From contig CAMLMM010000076.1 in assembly GCA_946481105.1 (NCBI GenBank), positions 1-8,900 on the forward strand: a stretch of DNA of 8,900 nt. The letters run 5' to 3'. The notes beneath the pieces are model-generated. The model was not told the origin of the DNA. It searched no databases and saw nothing but the letters and a program-made list of their open reading frames with translations. The stretch is from an uncultured Alphaproteobacteria bacterium (GTDB lineage Bacteria > Pseudomonadota > Alphaproteobacteria > Micavibrionales > Micavibrionaceae). The first letter of the stretch is position 1. Each line of letters starts with the position of its first letter. The translations under genes and the position numbers were made by a program. Below are positions 6,843 to 8,900 of the stretch, piece by piece.

Positions 6843-7319
6843 TTAAGCAGCTTTTTTTCCACCGGAAGATTTTTTGGACTTTTGTTCCTTGGCTTCTTCA
6901 GCCGTAGATTGAATTTCTTCAAAGCAGGCGGCGACGCGGTCATTGATAACATCGCATGCTTCACGCGCCGATTTGTTGCAAATGTCGTTGACCTCGCGCA
7001 CAGCAGCGGAAGTTTTTTCATAGGCTTCGCGGATTAGTTCCGCACCCCGTGCTACTTTTTCTTCGGGTGTGCCTTCTGCCATAAGTTCTTTGGCAATAGC
7101 AGAATTATCTTGAACGATCTGCGACAGGATTTCAGTTTGGCGCTGGACGAGCGATTGCATGCTTTCAACCGCAATCTGTTGTGCTTCGGAATAAGCTTGA
7201 AGCGATTTGCGACCGGATTCCATCATCTCTTTCAGGCCGAATGGCGCATTTGGCGCAATAGGAGCAAAGGGGGCTGAAAGGTTGGGTTTCATCCAAGTTT
7301 CAAAGAAATTCTTGGTCAT
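6843..7319 (-). CDS. Phasin-family protein
   Basis: Small amphipathic protein of the type that coats polyhydroxyalkanoate granules in the cytoplasm. The 158 residues show a short N-terminal segment with a Pro/Ala/Phe-rich stretch (APFAPIAPNAPFG, 16-28). A long helical region without Pro follows (about 29-82, with SLQAYSEAQQIAVESMQSLVQRQTEILSQ). Next is a GTPEEKVARGAELIREAYEKTSAAVREVNDI segment (83-113) and a Lys-rich tail (KEQKSKKSSGGKKAA, 144-158). The FxxWM start, the AQQIAVESMQSLVQRQTEIL helix and the length fit the proteobacterial phasin domain; the basic tail resembles those of some phasins. Three cysteines (C114, C122, C132) in the second helical region are notable. The ATG has GGGAG eight bases upstream and a near-perfect promoter. 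No PHA synthase, depolymerase or phaR is in the window, so the granule role is by family only; phasin-like proteins also occur as general membrane- or lipid-associated stress proteins. Confidence 0.85.
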   Translation of the reverse strand: MTKNFFETWMKPNLSAPFAPIAPNAPFGLKEMMESGRKSLQAYSEAQQIAVESMQSLVQRQTEILSQIVQDNSAIAKELMAEGTPEEKVARGAELIREAYEKTSAAVREVNDICNKSAREACDVINDRVAACFEEIQSTAEEAKEQKSKKSSGGKKAA

Positions 7320-7352
7320 TACAATATCTCCCAGAAAATTAAGTTATGGGGG

Positions 7353-7382
7353 ATTATATTAACCTTGGTAAACGAATGTCAA
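7353..7382 (-). promoter_or_regulatory. Near-consensus sigma-70 promoter of the phasin gene
   Basis: The minus strand shows exact TTGACA (7382-7377) and exact TATAAT (7358-7353) with an 18-base spacer, one base over the optimum. Transcription would start near 7346, giving a leader of about 26 bases with the GGGAG ribosome site (7332-7328). Such a match predicts high expression unless repressed, as expected for an abundant granule-coat protein. Confidence 0.8.
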
Positions 7383-7420
7383 CTAATTGCATCCTTTTTG
7401 ATAGTCATAATATTAGAAAA

Positions 7421-7455
7421 TGTTAAATTTTGCAAAAATTAGGCAAAATTTAACA
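7421..7455. repeat. Perfect 13-bp inverted repeat, candidate operator, in the phasin/sensor divergent gap
   Basis: The left arm TGTTAAATTTTGC (7421-7433) and right arm GCAAAATTTAACA (7443-7455) are exact reverse complements around a nine-base spacer. The centre-to-centre distance of the arms is 22 bp, about two helical turns, which suits a dimeric regulator binding one face of DNA. It lies about 38 bp upstream of the phasin -35 box and 51 bp before the sensor ATG. It has no T run after it and no gene ends here, so a terminator is unlikely. It could also form a hairpin in the sensor mRNA leader. The binding protein is unknown. Confidence 0.7.
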
Positions 7456-7506
7456 CGATTCCGGCATGAATGAACAAGAAGAGCCAAGTTACCAGCACCA
7501 TTGAAC

Positions 7507-8900
7507 ATGCCGTTATCAAGTAAAACATCCTATTCTCAAAAAGCACAGGCTACGGATACCGATTCCTTTATCCGCAGCAATATGACGCTTATCATGGTGG
7601 GGCTTAATGGCCTTTTGATTACTTGCGCTTCTTTTTTCATTATCAATTTCTTTGTTGGGAAAATCGTTGCCGAAGAGCAAGGCCGTCTTACCAGTCAGAT
7701 AAAGAAGGTTGTTTCGCTGAAGGAACAGGAAATGAAAGTAGCCATGGAAGCGTTTGATTCCCTGGCAGGTAATATAAACCTTCAGGATTTGAACGCGGTC
7801 GAGAATCGCGAGCTGCAGCGTAAAATCGCCCTTCAAAATGAAGGGGGAATCAAGTTTTCCGGCGTGTATTTTTTAAGTATGAAGGGTGACAGCCCGCGCA
7901 TAGTTCGCGTATATCGCAACCAGGCTGAAGACACCAAGAATTCAGAGAAAAACATTTTTACGTTATTGCAGCAAACAAAGTTTTCTCAGAAAAATTTTGG
8001 CAAATTCACAATCCTGATTAATAAAGATGATACAGTTTTAACCAAGACAAGTGAGACGTCGGATACGGCGGCCCGGGATCTTATAGTTATCAAGGAAGCA
8101 AAGATTTTAGCGGCAGGCCAGGCCGGGTATTTCATTTCGGTCATCCCCGCACATATGGTGCCACAATTTTGGGGTATGGAAGATATCCCACATGCTATGC
8201 GTATTGTCATGGGGGATGCCCAGACAGGCCAGAGCTTTTTCAAATGGGCCGGTTTGGGCGATTACGATTATAAAACAGCGACTGAAGTAAAATTTCAACA
8301 GCGGTTTGGCGGCGGCGAAGTATCTATCAATGCAAGCTTTGAACAAACTGTTCAGTCCATGATGCTACGCGTATTCCCCTGGGTAATTCTGCTGATGGGG
8401 GGCGGCATAACAGGAATTTCACTTCTTTATATACGCAATTCCCGAATTTCAGCCTTGTCACTGACGGATCTGAACGATGAATTGGAACGCAAAAATAGCG
8501 CGTTAAGCGAAGAGATTAAGGAGCGTGAGAGGCTGAATCAATCCATTCGCAAGGCAGAACGTGAAAACAAGGCCATCATTGACGCGGTATCCGACATTAT
8601 TTTTGAAATCTCGCTTACCGGCGAAATTCTGTTTCTGAATGATTCATGGACACGCATAACAGAGGAGAGCATTGAAGAGTCGCTTGGAAAGAATTTATTC
8701 GATCTTCTTCATCCCGATGATCAAGACGATCAGCGCAAAGCCGTGTCACAGGTAATTAAAGGATTGCGTCCAGGTTATAGTACGATGACAAACCTGCGAA
8801 TGAAGTCCGGCCAATATCGCGCCGTAGAAATGTCGATCTCCATGATACGCATGGATGAAAATAAAAATATGCGGATTGTGGGCAGTTTCTCGGACATGGA
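7507..8900 (+). CDS. Membrane-bound PAS-domain sensor protein (C-terminus cut by window edge)
   Basis: Open to the right edge, giving 464 residues of a longer protein. A cytoplasmic N-terminus (1-25) is followed by TM1 (about 26-50, MTLIMVGLNGLLITCASFFIINFFV), an extracytoplasmic domain of roughly 235 residues (51-286), TM2 (about 287-309) and a charged coiled coil (about 320-357, with LNDELERKNSALSEEIKERERLN). A PAS domain begins at AIIDAVSDIIFEISLTGEILFLNDSW (357-381), continues with the LLHPDDQDDQ loop (400-409), and reaches the GSFSDM edge where a PAC motif would end. The output domain lies outside the window; histidine kinase or GGDEF/EAL are the usual options. I do not recognise the extracytoplasmic domain. 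An in-frame stop at 7471-7473 limits the start. ATG at 7507 is preferred, but no clear ribosome site precedes it; TTG at 7501 and ATG at 7582 are alternatives. It is divergent from the phasin gene and may share its regulation. Confidence 0.85.
   Translation, partial: MPLSSKTSYSQKAQATDTDSFIRSNMTLIMVGLNGLLITCASFFIINFFVGKIVAEEQGRLTSQIKKVVSLKEQEMKVAMEAFDSLAGNINLQDLNAVENRELQRKIALQNEGGIKFSGVYFLSMKGDSPRIVRVYRNQAEDTKNSEKNIFTLLQQTKFSQKNFGKFTILINKDDTVLTKTSETSDTAARDLIVIKEAKILAAGQAGYFISVIPAHMVPQFWGMEDIPHAMRIVMGDAQTGQSFFKWAGLGDYDYKTATEVKFQQRFGGGEVSINASFEQTVQSMMLRVFPWVILLMGGGITGISLLYIRNSRISALSLTDLNDELERKNSALSEEIKERERLNQSIRKAERENKAIIDAVSDIIFEISLTGEILFLNDSWTRITEESIEESLGKNLFDLLHPDDQDDQRKAVSQVIKGLRPGYSTMTNLRMKSGQYRAVEMSISMIRMDENKNMRIVGSFSDM

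Noticed and set aside
7398..7428. Possible plus-strand promoter for the sensor gene (TTGATA, then TTAAAT overlapping the left arm of the inverted repeat)
   Set aside because: The spacer of 19 bases is too long and the match is poor in AT-rich sequence, so I do not call it, though an overlap with the repeat would fit repression.
7466..7504. Twelve-codon reading frame (ATG to TGA) ending two bases before the sensor ATG, as a possible leader peptide
   Set aside because: No ribosome site precedes it and its composition shows no regulatory codon run; probably chance.
7516..8346. Minus-strand open frames opposite the PAS sensor gene
   Set aside because: The plus strand encodes a continuous protein with membrane helices, coiled coil and PAS motif; the opposite frames have no such features.

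Overview
The window looks like ordinary core chromosome of an alphaproteobacterium of medium GC content. The evidence is an OmpR/EnvZ-type two-component pair of the alphaproteobacterial kind, a short RNase E/G without a Zn-link directly behind maf, a phasin-family protein, and a typical IlvE. I cannot name the genus. No RNA genes, CRISPR arrays, insertion sequences, prophage genes or integration scars are visible. There is no gene-free stretch over 200 bp.

Layout. From 4657 down to the left edge all genes are on the minus strand: ilvE, maf (zero spacing) and an RNase E/G gene with a TTG start form one tight unit. Next come a 186-residue protein of unknown function with its own strong-looking promoter, and a large DUF2339-type membrane protein cut by the left edge. 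Divergent from ilvE, on the plus strand from 4748, are an OmpR-family response regulator and its EnvZ-like kinase, sharing one base (TGATG). A strong bidirectional terminator (6799-6830) separates the kinase from a convergent phasin-family gene (7319-6843, minus). Divergent from the phasin gene is a plus-strand two-transmembrane sensor with a large extracytoplasmic domain, a coiled coil and a PAS domain, cut by the right edge. The 187-bp gap between these two holds a near-perfect sigma-70 promoter facing the phasin gene and a perfect 13-bp inverted repeat with a 9-bp spacer, the clearest candidate operator in the window.

How the genes fit together. ilvE, maf and rng are housekeeping genes (branched-chain amino acid transamination, nucleotide-pool cleaning, RNA processing) probably co-transcribed from the 90-bp gap shared with the two-component system. 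The two-component pair senses an envelope signal and controls transcription; its targets cannot be read from the window. The phasin and the divergent PAS sensor may share regulation through the inverted repeat, but that is inference. I see no clear new multi-gene system. The points most worth a second look are the inverted repeat, the unusual RNase E/G, the orphan 186-residue protein and the uncharacterised sensor domain.
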